64,000 bases of DNA from positions 310,001 to 374,000 of the forward strand of contig VTFK01000510.1 of assembly GCA_009617715.1 (NCBI GenBank), given 5' to 3'. Positions within the stretch are counted from its first letter, which is position 1; each line of letters begins with the position of its first letter. The notes under the pieces were generated by a model. It ran no database searches and was not told where the DNA came from. It saw nothing but the letters and a program-made list of their open reading frames with translations. This DNA is from Plectrocnemia conspersa. Taxonomy: Eukaryota; Arthropoda; Insecta; Trichoptera; Polycentropodidae. A program made the position numbers and the translations under genes. Below are positions 52,701 to 62,825 of the stretch, piece after piece.

Positions 52701-55700
52701 GGAATTGTCAGTTGCATTTAGTTCTCATAGGTCTATTTATTTAACAAAGTTCTTAATTTATTGTTGTATTTTTTTGCCATTGCTTTCTTCTTTTATTGTT
52801 AAGTTAACCGTAATAAATAATTGCTTCGGTTAGCTCATTTTTTGTTATTATTTGTGCCTTGTTCTCTTTAAAATGTAAGGGATTTTTAATATTGACTAAA
52901 ATATTTTTAGTTTGATCTCTCGCAATCTAAAATTATCTCAGGGATGACATAAATGTCATCTTTCAGTGTAAAAACAAAGACAAAGCTTGGATTCAGTACA
53001 TCCTTGAGATATAAAATTTATGGTGTCATGTTATTAGCAACTTTTTAATACAATGCTATCTTCAATAGCTAATAATGTTTGGAACGAATTAGATATACAT
53101 AAAAATCGAATTTGTATTGGCGTTTGTTTTTTACGGAAATAACTAGAAATAAATTAACCGCGATCGAATTATTGAACTAATATAACATAATATAACGAAA
53201 AAATGAACTTCACAAAAAGTTGTAATTCACACCTGTTTTTTTAGATAAGCATTAAACTGTAATAAATGGTAGGTCTTTCCAATATTTTGTTTCATTCAAT
53301 GAACGAATTCTGCGAATTTCGGTCATAGTAGACACGCATTTTTATTTACTAATGTTTTTCGAAGGCGTAAATTTTTTGTTGAGAAGAAGCGTCTGTTTGT
53401 CTCACATTATTAGCATTATTATATTCTCCGCTTCTGCTTTCAAGCAATATGGGCATTGTCGTTTTCATAGTTCTAAGCCACGGAGATATCGTTTTCAACA
53501 AATAAAATGTACGGATTTGAAAAAAATAGATTTTTTCAGGTACTACTGATCTTCATTTTGTAATGCATTTTGCCCCAATACCGGTAGTAGAGTTTGGATT
53601 TAGAAAACCCTACTTTGGATTTAAATACATAATTAAATAGATACATGTGGTGCATAATTACGTTCATTATAGTATTTTTCCTTTTTCTATAAAATAAGGG
53701 TTTTAAAAATACAAAAGGTTTTGTCCTTTTATTTATGAATAATTTATGAAATAACTCCCTTAACTACTTTGAATTTTAATGTAACATTTAAGGATAAAAA
53801 ATTACAAACATAAAGCAACACCTATTTTAAATACACCCTTTCATTTTAATGAGAAAGCACTATACAGCTCTTTGGTAACTCGATACTTTTTAAAAAATCT
53901 TTTACTTTTGGAACCCATTTGGTTTTGAATCAATCCTCACAAATCTTTCTATAGATACATTCTCCTCTCGGGTTATAAGAATCACGGGAATATTTTTAAT
54001 TTTCATCCACCACCAATTTAATTTTATAAGTTCTATATACACCCATACCTCGCTATACGGCCGCTCTTTATACGGCCTTTTGCTATAATGGCCCTCTTCA
54101 ATTAAGGCACGTTTTCGATTAACGGCCTAAAATGTTTCGCTATAACGGCAAAAAAACTTTTTTCGATGTCGATTTTTTAAAAAATTTTAAAATATATTTA
54201 ATTTGCATAATTTTAAAATGAAAGGTGAAGCAGCTAGCGCCGATGAGGCCGCATCTAAGGAATATCCCAACATTTTAAAGGGAATTATTGAAAGAGGTGG
54301 TTATAAACCTGAACAAGTGTTTAACGTAGACGAAACAGGGCTTTATTGGAAGCGAATGCCTGATTGCACGTACATTTCAAAAACCGAAAAATCTGCTCCT
54401 GGTTATAAGGTGTCTAAAGAACGATTAACTTTGCTACTTGGTGCAAATTCCGCGGGTGATTTTAAGCTAAAACCACTTTTAATATATTTGTCCGAAAATC
54501 CAAGGCCTCTTAAAGGACTAAATAAAAATCAATTACCCGTCATATGGAGATCCAACAAGAAAGCTTGGATGACTAACGCTACTTTAGAGGATTGGTTCAA
54601 AAATCACTTTTGCACAGAAGTAAAAAAATATCTGCGAGACAATAACTTAAGCAACAAGGCTTTGCTAATTTTGGATAATGCACCAGGGCATCCTACTAAT
54701 TTATCCGAACTATCTGAAGATGTCATGATTGAGTACCTTCCGAAAAATACAACAGCTCTGATCCAACCAATGGATCAGGGTGTAATAGCCACTTTTAAGG
54801 CATATTACCTACGCTGAACTTTCCGACAACTTATAAGGGAAACCGATGGTAAATCTTCAATTAAAACATTTTGGAAAAACTATAACATCAAGGATGCTGT
54901 TGACAGCATCAGTGAATCATGGAAGGAATTAAAACTAACAACAATGAACCATGTTTGGAAAAAATATGGCCAGAATGTGTAAAAAGTACTGATGCAGAAG
55001 TTAATTGCCTTCCTGAAAATCAAAGGCAAAACATTTTGGATCTAGCACATGATCTCGGCTTTGAAGGTTTGAACGAACGTGATGTGCTTGATCTACTTGA
55101 AGCTGATAGGGAACCCCTTTCATATAAGGAACTCATTCAGTTACAAGCAGAACCGGCATTTGATAAAGAGACAGAGTCTGTTGTATTCAAACAGCTAACA
55201 TCAAAAAAATTGTCAAAAGCTTTTTCCTATTTCGAACAAGGAATAAACATCTTCCTTAAATACGATCCTGACGTCGAACGTAGCGCTAAAGTCTCAGCCA
55301 TTAGCTGTTATTAATCATTGAAGAACGAAAGAGACAAAAAGGCAAGACAAACAACGTTGGACAATTTTTTTAAGCCAGGCCCATCCTTACCAGCGAAAAA
55401 TGAGAACGACAGTGATCTGTAGGTTACCATTTCTTCATCGTCTTCAGATTAAAGCCATTTTAAAAAAAATATGTATGTATTCATACGCATATTTTATGTA
55501 ACATGAAGTTGTTTCATTTTTGTTTATGGATTATTGCTGGTTTTTGGAGTCTGTTATTATTTTGTGTACAAATGTATGTACTTGTTATGTATGTATTTTT
55601 GATTTAAGTGAAATAAAAAGATAAAATGCATTTTAAATGATAAACCATGTTACATATTTAACAAATTTGGAACCGATCCCATTGAATTTGTATGAATTTG

Positions 55701-56095
55701 TATTAGAATAATTGATTCGTTATACGGCTTTTCGCTTAGCGGCCAAGTTTCGTGGAATGTATCTAGGCCGTAAAGTGAGGTATGGGTGTACTTACTTGTT
55801 TCATACTTACAGAAATTAAAGATTTGAAGATTGCCAAAGGCTTAGCTCTCGCAGATGTACTTTCAGAAGTCCATAATCATGTACACAGAAGTAAGTTTTC
55901 TAGTTATTTTTATTGATTAAATGCTTTTCTTATTACTATTTTTATATTTTAGTCGAACTTCCTTCTGATGTTCTGGTGATGTTACTCATAAATATGGCTG
56001 ATATGGAACAGCGGCTAGCTGCTGGATGTAATGAAAACATACAACTAGTTTCTCTCATCGCTTGCTTCCAAAAAGCTCGCGACCTAATCGAATAA
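34716..56095 (+). CDS. RFC5: Replication factor C subunit 5 (clamp loader)
   Basis: Small subunit of the RFC AAA+ clamp loader that loads PCNA on DNA in the nucleus (RfC3 in flies). Eight exons: 34716-34750, 34909-34973, 35044-35171, 35236-35398, 51991-52150, 52209-52423, 55813-55890, 55953-56095. Together 987 nt, 328 aa, in one frame; human RFC5 has 340. Visible motifs: [15 protein letters not shown] (residues 10-24), Walker A GPPGTGKT (50-57), LNASDDRGI (80-88), Walker [10 protein letters not shown] (111-119), the RFC-specific QSRCTRF (155-161) and a C-terminal collar ending KARDLIE. The Walker B and SRC parts are separated by a 16.6-kb intron that contains another gene and many repeats. 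A 3.4-kb intron holds a pogo element. Poly(A) signal at 56133. All key residues are intact. Confidence 0.95.
35850..35975 (-). repeat. Interspersed repeat, copy 3 of 3
   Basis: The reverse complement reads CCCCTTGAATTTGGCCAGAA, then ATGTCATTTAATTAAATACT, then ATCTTATTGAAAT. It matches the plus-strand copies at about 1190-1330 and 39985-40110 in the same order. Confidence 0.55.
36060..37260 (+). pseudogene. hAT-type transposase relic, split by an insertion
   Basis: Broken frames match the C-terminal half of hAT transposases of the ZMYM/TTF-domain kind. In order: [20 protein letters not shown], an [18 protein letters not shown] block, [20 protein letters not shown], then the dimerisation segment [20 protein letters not shown]. 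The last continues after the insertion as [17 protein letters not shown]. Stops and frame changes occur throughout and there is no N-terminal zinc finger, so it is dead. It sits in the RFC5 intron. Confidence 0.65.
36674..37178. mobile_element. Non-autonomous hAT element inside the transposase relic
   Basis: Body 36682-37170 (489 bp). The left end CAGCGATCACCAACC and the inverted right end CAGTGGTCGCCATTG are the typical CAGTGGTCGCCAAC kind of hAT terminus. Flanks ATCTAGAC and ATCTAGGC are an 8-bp duplication with one mismatch. It interrupts the dimerisation domain of the relic. No coding capacity. Confidence 0.75.
39345..39480. repeat. Repeat sharing sequence with a SINE-like copy at 43.7 kb
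   Basis: CCGTTGTAACATGAC-GGCAT, TTACAACGG and ACTTACAAGTAAA recur in order at about 43735-43850. No tRNA-like head is seen here. Confidence 0.4.
39795..39998. mobile_element. Fold-back element with 28-bp perfect arms
   Basis: Arms 39795-39822 and 39971-39998 are perfect inverted repeats, beginning AAAATTCACGTCAAAAGCAA. Between them is GC-richer sequence with a 20-21-bp tandem duplication (GTTCGCAGTGGGAACGCTC twice at about 39832-39871) and further partly inverted pieces. About 204 bp in all. It looks like a MITE or fold-back transposon; target duplications could not be assigned. It abuts the interspersed repeat that follows. Confidence 0.65.
39999..40110 (+). repeat. Interspersed repeat, copy 2 of 3
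   Basis: CCTTTGAATTTGACCAGAA, ATGTCATTGAATCAAATAC, GAATCTTAATGAAATAGAA then an AAAAAACGA block. Same order as 1190-1330. Followed by a run of C. It directly adjoins the fold-back element. Confidence 0.55.
43720..44065 (-). repeat. tRNA-derived SINE-like repeat, second family
   Basis: On the minus strand the head (44062-43985) has an A-box-like TAGCGTAGTCCG. A five-pair anticodon-like stem follows (TCAGA/TCTGA), then a perfect T-arm GCGGGTTCGAGCCCCGC. The acceptor stem does not pair, so it is not a tRNA gene. The body runs on to about 43720 and shares blocks with 39345-39480. A head of the same family occurs at 57670-57725 on the plus strand. Confidence 0.6.
47945..51725 (+). CDS. RAB28: RAB28-like small GTPase, nested in RFC5 intron 4
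   Basis: Farnesylated Rab-type GTPase, in other animals linked to cilia and membrane traffic. Exons 47945-48022, 50558-50746, 50815-51048 and 51435-51725 give 792 nt, 263 aa; human RAB28 is about 220. The N-terminus MSDSEE is the RAB28 start. An ATG just upstream (47937) opens only a five-codon frame. P-loop GEPSTGKS (20-27) is split by intron 1 after Lys. Other motifs: DVAGN (70-74, Asn where Gln is usual), [13 protein letters not shown] (130-134), SAR (161-163, usually SAK). The extra length is a lysine-rich tail ending in the CaaX box CSLQ, comparable to CAVQ in human. Poly(A) signal at 51892, only about 100 bp before the next RFC5 exon. Same strand as the host gene. Confidence 0.85.
48455..49435 (+). 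pseudogene. Non-LTR retrotransposon reverse transcriptase relic
   Basis: Lies in RAB28 intron 1. Broken frames give [20 protein letters not shown] with LVDQQHGF, then [29 protein letters not shown] (the catalytic FADD now reads FAED) and [20 protein letters not shown]. This is the order of RT motifs in LINE elements. Stops, indels and the altered catalytic pair make it inactive. The clade is not resolved. Ends are undefined. Confidence 0.75.
49802..49883. repeat. 41-bp tandem duplication
   Basis: Two adjacent 41-bp units (49802-49842, 49843-49883) that differ only at the last base, in RAB28 intron 1. Near-identity suggests a recent slippage or unequal exchange. Confidence 0.85.
54038..55790 (+). 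mobile_element. Pogo/Tigger-type DNA transposon, broken
   Basis: Body 54040-55788 (1749 bp) flanked by TA. The left end CACCCATACCTCGCTATACG and the inverted right end CACCCATACCTCACTTTACG match with two differences and resemble Tigger termini. Full Tigger elements are about 2.4 kb. The missing length corresponds to the N-terminal DNA-binding part. Lies in the penultimate-but-one RFC5 intron, same orientation. Confidence 0.88.
54218..55422 (+). pseudogene. Pogo/Tigger transposase relic (DDE domain)
   Basis: Contains the DDE core: [24 protein letters not shown] and [20 protein letters not shown], so all three catalytic aspartates are readable. The CENP-B-type helix-turn-helix part is absent. 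A CGA-type arginine codon after YYLR is now TGA (54815-54817). A frameshift occurs in a run of A near 54962, where the frame moves to the one ending at 55314. A further TAA (55312-55314) precedes the usual [10 protein letters not shown] tail. The gene is therefore dead by at least three lesions plus an N-terminal deletion. Confidence 0.85.
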
Positions 56096-56715
56096 TTCAA
56101 ATATTTTTTTTATGTAATCATTGTAGTTTTTTAATAAAATAAAAACTGCTTATAAAATAAATTATTTTATTTAAATACTATGTCACTATAACATACACTT
56201 AAAGAATTTGTACGCATGAATAATTAATACAAATAATTATAATCAGAAGACGCTTTTTCTTCAGTTTGAGGTTGGAATGAAATCGTACGTTTAATAGATA
56301 TTTCATAACAGTTCTAAACTAATCTATTCTATAGCCAATTTGGGAAAATACATAGACTATATGTATCATATTTACACTAAGCAAATCTATTGAACATTTA
56401 TTCTGTAATTACTTATCGATAAACATGATTTAAGAATTTGTTTGTGGAACTAGCACGTCTTATCTAAAGCTAACGAGACTATTAAAAATATATTGTCATT
56501 TTTATACATACACATAATTAACATACAATCAATTATTAAATATCACATTGAGTCAAATTGAACAATGATTCTCAAATTAATAAAATTGCTACAGATTAAT
56601 TTGAGAATTCGGAAGAGTGTCGATTAAAACAATGAGAGAATAATAATAACAACGTCAGTCTTGCATGTGACAACTGCCGTAGTAAAACAGTTAGTTAAAA
56701 TCATATATCACATTT

Positions 56716-56856
56716 TCATCCGAATATGTTATTTACTAGGTTATTGAGTCCGTTGGTGAATGATGTGAAGATACTGCTTTCTTGTGGTGGTGCAATTGGA
56801 CGGTGAACATAATGTGGAGGATTGTTCGGAGGATAGAATGGTCCACCGTCGATTCT
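56716..56856 (-). CDS. Carboxypeptidase alternative last exon 3 (distal)
   Basis: Acceptor TTTTTTACAG, then 46 codons and TGA. Phase 0, matching the donor at 59018. It starts [20 protein letters not shown] and ends NNLVNNIFG: proline-rich, without a clear membrane segment. Long pyrimidine tract, so a good site. Confidence 0.75.
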   Translation of the reverse strand, partial: RIDGGPFYPPNNPPHYVHRPIAPPQESSIFTSFTNGLNNLVNNIFG

Positions 56857-59800
56857 CTGTAAAAAAGACAATAAAATCAATATGATAATTAATTATTATT
56901 ATTAATAAAATAACCATCACCTTTATATATATACAATTGAAAATTATATATGTATGTACAAAATATTTTAGATAGACGTACCTACCAAAACGACACCAAG
57001 ATAAAATCCGGGGTAACAGGAGTTTGAAATAGATTAGGTTAAATTAGGTATGGGATAAAACTATAAGAATAATATATCTAGCTACTTTTTTTTGTTAATA
57101 TTATCAATAAAATGCTTGACGAAACATTTTTTTAATTTGAACTGTAATTGTACCATAAAGTTAACTGTGAGTCTAAAAATATGTATTACACATTTATCAT
57201 CTCAAAAATATTGCAATCAAGTTACATAGTAATTATATGTTTGTCTTTTATCGCCTAAAAGAAAATCATTTATAGCAGACGTTTAATATACAAAATATAC
57301 TGAATATTAAACAATATAAGAAAATAATTCTAAATAAGATATAAGATAAAGGGAAAATTAATCGGATGGGAAAACTATGTCTCCGACTGTCGGTTGAGCG
57401 ACGGTAATTTTCCGCTTTGGTGTGTAAGGCTTCCTGGTTTTTGTAAATAGGTGTGTCGACGTCGGTTTCATATAACCCTGAGGATAATAATTAAAACTAT
57501 TTATTTACAAAAAAATCCCATTTCCAAAATAATATAATATAATAAATTGTAAATTAATTCATATAACGTATGTAAAACTCATCTAATTCAAAATATATTT
57601 TATATTCATAAGTATATTTGTTTATTATTAAAAATAAATACGAGTTTGAGTCAAATAAAGGATGGAATAGAACAGGTCCGTAATAGTAGCTCTAAGGTTA
57701 CGGGTTCGAGCCTCGGCAGCATTTATAAACAATTTATTATTAAAAACTGAAAAATTATAAATTATATTACATATAATGGTTACAACGAAATATTAGTGTT
57801 GCCCAAGATAGAACGAGATGGAGAACTATCTAGGATCAGGCCAAGACCCAAAGATGAGCCATGTATTAACCAGCACGCCTGATGTTCTGCAGTTTTACAT
57901 AGTGTCTGTAATATGGATCCAGTTGACTGAAAATTGAAAGAACTACATATTGGTGCCAGCCAGGAACTTTTTCAGCACAGAAGGTGACGACTTTCTAGGA
58001 AAAAAATTTTACAGTATGTTTACTATCACCAGTCAAAACCAAGGGAACGAGCGAGAATGCTATGCCTCTTAACCAAAAACCGAAACCAAATAAATTCCGA
58101 ACACATCCATCTGATTATATTCATTTGGAATGATTGAAAAATTATTTTTAGCACTGCATGCCCGGGAAGAACACCATAACCGATGCGACATACGCATAAC
58201 TCCTCAAAAATCATATTTAACCTACAATTAAATCAAAACAAGATCTAGAAAAAAAGATAGAAGACTCAATCAAAACATTTTTGGCTAAAATTTGTATTGA
58301 ACTAATAAAAAAAATATGTCCATTACACCTTTTTTCTTTAATAAATTATGTAAGTTCTTTATTTAACTCACTCTCGTATAAATAATTCCTAATAAAGAGA
58401 CAGATAGCTTATATATATATATAGGATATTATATTAAAAATTAGAAGAGCTTACATGTAGCTTCAGTAATGATTACATTTCATAAAATCAATTTAGCATA
58501 AATAGAAACCAGTAGCTTTCCAGTGATGAACACGGAACTATTTTTATAATACCATTGTAGCGACATGGGCAAACACATTTAAAGCTCAGAGCGCAGCACA
58601 ATAACAACCGGAGTATTGCCATCGTGCAATGAACTAGTTGAGCTTTAATAATTGTGATTTGTCAAGTCGCTTTTATATTCATAATATTAATAAAAGGCTA
58701 TCGCTGTAAACATATAAAAATATGTACACATTGTTTGGCAAATATAACAGGAAATATCATATGCTCTTTTTTTTTATTTATAAAAAATATTTTGAATTAG
58801 TTGGATTAATTGGATTAATTGGAAAGGCGAGGAAACTTTTAAGGATCATTGTTCACTGGAAAAAAGCCCCTGGTCTCTAAATAGAAATAAAATAGTATTA
58901 TTGCATGCTAAATTCAATATATGTATATATATGTTACATTCGATCATCATAAAAAAACCATTCTAAAAATATGCATTCATATTTACAGTACACAAAATGT
59001 GTTCATTACTAAAATACCTTAGCCGAATGTAGAGTGATATTCATCTGAGTCGGATGTTGTTCTACAACCACAAAGTCTATTTCCTTAGGCGTAAATCCAT
59101 CAGCGTACACCTATATAAAAAAAAATATTTGTATTTAAAAATAACATATGTATATGTATGACAAAATACTTTTAACACTTACCTCCATTTTATACATTCC
59201 AGGTAACAGTATTCTCCAAAATTCACCGTATTTAGTAGTTTGGAATCCTACGTCTCTTCCTTTAATTTTCAAAGATGCTTTTTCGACAGCTTTACCAGTA
59301 TCGTCCATAACAAATCCTTGCACTCCTCTGTGTACTTCGGCCAAGAATCTGATCAAGGACTAATGGGAAAAATATGGAATGAAGCATTTATAAATGTTTT
59401 TCACACTATTTATTGGTGCTGTAATACCATTTTGTTATCTTTCCAATAATTAGGTAGCTCATGGGCTGGTGGATACTTGCAACATCCCAGCTCCAAAGTG
59501 ATCTCCATACAACCATACCAGATGTAGTTATAGTCTTGCATGCCACCTGATTAAATATATTTTTTTAAATAATAGTATAGAATTAAATAAATATCCAATC
59601 TTACACATAACATTCATTACCAAATAATACTCTGCCGTATTGAAATATAAAGCAATTTATTAAGAATTAAAATAAACAGTTCAAAGTTGTTGTAGCTGAT
59701 AGAAACAATTTTGTCAATTCTGTTAAAAAAATAATGGCGAATGTAAACTAGACATATTTTGTTATCTAATTGTTTTCTTCTTCAGATTGTCATCTTATTT

Positions 59801-62800
59801 TAGTTCTTTCGTGTGATTTTTTCACATATTACCAAAGAGAGAAAAAGTTTGTCCTCATTTTAGGTTGACTATTTTTGACTTGAGTGCCTTTTTAAGAATA
59901 TATATATTTAAAAATATATCTGATTTGTATTCAAGGACCTAAAGGCAAATACAATAATGTAACTTTGAAGCAAATTATAAAGGATAATATAAAAAAAATT
60001 AAGCCTCGTGTAAAGTTCTAACTTTACACGAGGCTCAGTTTTTTTACACAGAGCTTTAAAAAAATATTTCTGAACATTGACTATTAAAAAAATTAACCAC
60101 TTTCTCACATTTCCCATTCTAAATTCATCATGAAGGTGCTTAGATACTATGGAAAAACAGTGGCTCCAAAAGTGGCATAGACCAAAATTTCCATCATCGA
60201 TATAAACGATACCAATCATCAGTAATAATACATATATATATTCGTATATATTCATATATATTATAATACTATTGTTCAAAAGAGAAATAGCGTTAATATA
60301 CTGAGAAAGATGAAGTTTGTTCTCGGATAAAAAGTGCAATTTTAATACATTGATAGCACCGATTGAGCGGCACTAATGAATAAATATGCAAAAAGTTTAC
60401 ATTCGAAACAAAAGTCATAAACGAATAAACAATTAATATGCAAGCACATACAACCATTAGTTCACAAACTGAGAAAATCAACAAATGGTCGGACGGCGAG
60501 TGATTAATTATTTGTCGACCGACCCAAAATGATAGCTGTAATTCCGTTAATGTTTACTTGAGTCAACATATGTAATATTTAAATTATGTAAAACGAATTA
60601 AATATTGGTCAATACAAAATAAAAATATTTTCTAAAATAAATTAAAAAAAAGCTCTTATTTCTATGGTTCGAAGTAGGAACTATCTTACTTCTGCGAGAA
60701 ATATCAGAATGGAATGAAGATTCATTAGCTCTTTACATAAGTCATGGGACTTTGGAAATACTTTATAAAATGAATTACTTTACCAGTCAGCTACTTATGT
60801 GTTATGTATCTTTATCTGGAATTTTAATTTTTTTATTGTACAGAATTGTTCATGTCAACTAGTTTGATAGCAAGAAAATTGTATGTGTAAATTATTTATA
60901 AGTTTTAGATCAAGAACAAGCTGTCGAAAATGCGCCAGATTCAAATACTCGATAAAATAACTAAAATTGTTTTAAACCTGTCAATGGATACCAAGCAGCT
61001 CCATTAGTGATGCCATTGTCAAAGGTTTGCGAGCTAGCTTTGCATGAAACTCCTCGTGACATTTTTCCGTGATTCTTCGAGTAAGTCAGCGATACGTGTT
61101 TGAAGATGTCGTCGTCTGGAGCCAACGAAGGCGATGAAGAGTAGCTTTGGAAGACTGCATTCAGGAGATATGTAATTTAAATAATTTGTTAGACGATTAC
61201 TTTGTAAAAAATTATATCACTATTTAATCAAATTTGCGTCTATATGTTTCAATCTATTGTTATTACATTTATTTTTAACAATACCATCTCACCCGAACAA
61301 AGAGCGGACGATCGGCAAATTCCTTTCGTGATGCACAATTAATAACAATAATACATGTACCACCGATTATGTAATATAAATATATATTCTTATTAAATTG
61401 GTGCATGAAAATATCAGATTTTTCATTTAATAAATATCAGATGAAGCACATTATGTAAAAAAAATGGGTCACTAGTGCAAAAAGTATATATTGTATTTAT
61501 ATACATATACTACATATTTGCCAAAGAACAAATACGACTAAGATCTATTTGTCTCAACTTTTACAATAGCATTTTATCTGCATGAGCAATTATAATCATG
61601 TTTACATTAACAACTATTGGTTTTACTATAACAAAACATTACTAGTTTTAAAATATGAATCCGACATTTCATATGCACCAATCTAATAATTTATATTTAA
61701 ATAATATATAAATATTTAACTATAATAAATTCATATTAATTATTTATATCTTACTAGAATTCGGAGTATTGTCGAATGGATAAGAAGCGACTAAAGCACC
61801 GCCGTGAAGAGCTCCGGACAAAACGAACTGTATCTTGCTGATCCAATCTTTAACAGCCTCCGTCTCAGGTTGAGCTCTCTTATTGTTCTGTTTGAAGTAA
61901 TCTGGGAAGTTTCTATTAAGATCAAAGCCCTTAGCGTTGTACCTATTACAACAAAAAACGTAAATCAATTTGAGTCACATCACTAACATTTAATATAAAA
62001 ATAAATTAATTAAAAATATATATACCGCCCCTGTCCACCATCGCATTGTCCTTCTTTACTAACAGCAAAACCATCAGGGTTCATAGAGGGTAAGATATGA
62101 AGACGTGTGTTGTCCAAGAACCATTTTACATAAGGATCAGTATCGTAAGATGTTACCAAGTACTAAAATAATAACATCAATTAAGGTTCATATATAATAA
62201 TGTATACATTTTATATATGAAAGATGTTTAAAAAGTTCTGGGCATATGTCTGTAATTTTCTTCTTTATTAATATTTATTCAGAATCATTTTTTCTGACAA
62301 GCAACAAACTCTTTAAGATTTTGTTTTAGAGTACTGTTTATCCATTAATTTATCATTATTTTCACTTTGTCTAAGACTGAAAATGTTTGACCATTCAATG
62401 TTTTTTGTTCAAAACTCCATCTTCCATAGCTACAAAATACCCTAGAACGTTTTAAACATCCCTCATGAATATTTTACTTGGATCAAATGAAGTAGTAGTT
62501 CTCTTCCAACTGGTTCGTTGCCATGAATATTTCCGATGTACTTCACTTCAGGTTTGCCAAGCATGTGTTCATATGGTGAAGACGATACGACCATTACCCA
62601 CATATCGCGACCTAATAAATATATTTGCTGTTAATCTAATGTTCCTCTAGAATAATTTTATTTTAATAATACCTTGAACTGATTTTCCAATAGAATACAG
62701 GGCAGTCAAATTTGGAAATCTAGCGGATGTGGCACGGAGAAATCTGGTCATTTCATCTTGGTCGTGGTAGGCAAAGTCCAGATCGAATCCTGGATCTTTG

Positions 62801-62825
62801 TATTCGCCTGGATAAGTTAGATGAC
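56716..62825 (-). CDS. M14 metallocarboxypeptidase, carboxypeptidase M/D type (5' end outside)
   Basis: Zinc carboxypeptidase of the regulatory (N/E) subfamily, expected to remove C-terminal Arg/Lys from peptides outside the cell or in the secretory route. Common exons, 5' to 3': 62825-62673, 62611-62478, 62162-62026, 61942-61755, 61154-60978, 59546-59428, 59359-59183, 59110-59018. They read as 392 codons in one frame. Residues seen: [13 protein letters not shown] (zinc His and Glu), [10 protein letters not shown] (substrate Arg), [14 protein letters not shown] (third zinc ligand), [10 protein letters not shown] (catalytic Glu). A transthyretin-like domain follows (GVQGFVMD to MNITLHS). All catalytic residues are intact. 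The signal-peptide exon must lie right of 62825. A single catalytic domain resembles fly CG4678/CPM-type genes more than three-domain CPD. Three possible last exons are listed separately; the span given uses the most distal. Confidence 0.88.
57358..57477 (-). CDS. Carboxypeptidase alternative last exon 2
   Basis: Acceptor CCTCAG, then 39 codons and TAA, phase 0. It starts [20 protein letters not shown] and is basic, ending VGDIVFPSD. The local GC content is raised relative to the intron around it, which supports coding. Confidence 0.65.
   Translation of the reverse strand, partial: GYMKPTSTHLFTKTRKPYTPKRKITVAQPTVGDIVFPSD
57670..57725 (+). repeat. tRNA-derived SINE-like head
   Basis: GGAATAGAACAGGTCCGTAA, then GGTTACGGGTTCGAGCCTCG: A- and B-box-like blocks in the order of the copy at 44062-43985 (minus). 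Lies in the carboxypeptidase gene between alternative last exons. Confidence 0.5.
57785..57870 (+). pseudogene. Possible LINE tail relic
   Basis: One frame reads [10 protein letters not shown], stop, DQAKTQR, stop. This resembles the W-R-x-x-x-x-x-AKT ending of several insect LINE proteins. Very short; tentative. Confidence 0.3.
58853..58876 (-). CDS. Carboxypeptidase alternative last exon 1 (proximal, short)
   Basis: After an acceptor CTATTTAG, phase 0, come seven codons (RPGAFFQ) and TGA. It is the nearest candidate to the last common exon. So short a reading could be chance; it is listed because phase and acceptor both fit. Confidence 0.35.
   Translation of the reverse strand, partial: RPGAFFQ
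60002..60035. repeat. Perfect 16-bp hairpin in a carboxypeptidase intron
   Basis: AGCCTCGTGTAAAGTT and its exact reverse complement are separated by CT. The transcript of either strand could fold into a 16-pair stem with a 2-base spacer. No element structure around it was found. Confidence 0.8.

Noticed and set aside
59908..60339. 143-codon minus-strand open frame in a carboxypeptidase intron
   Set aside because: Hydrophobic, AT-rich, spans the perfect hairpin and matches no family; it lies inside an intron of the real gene.
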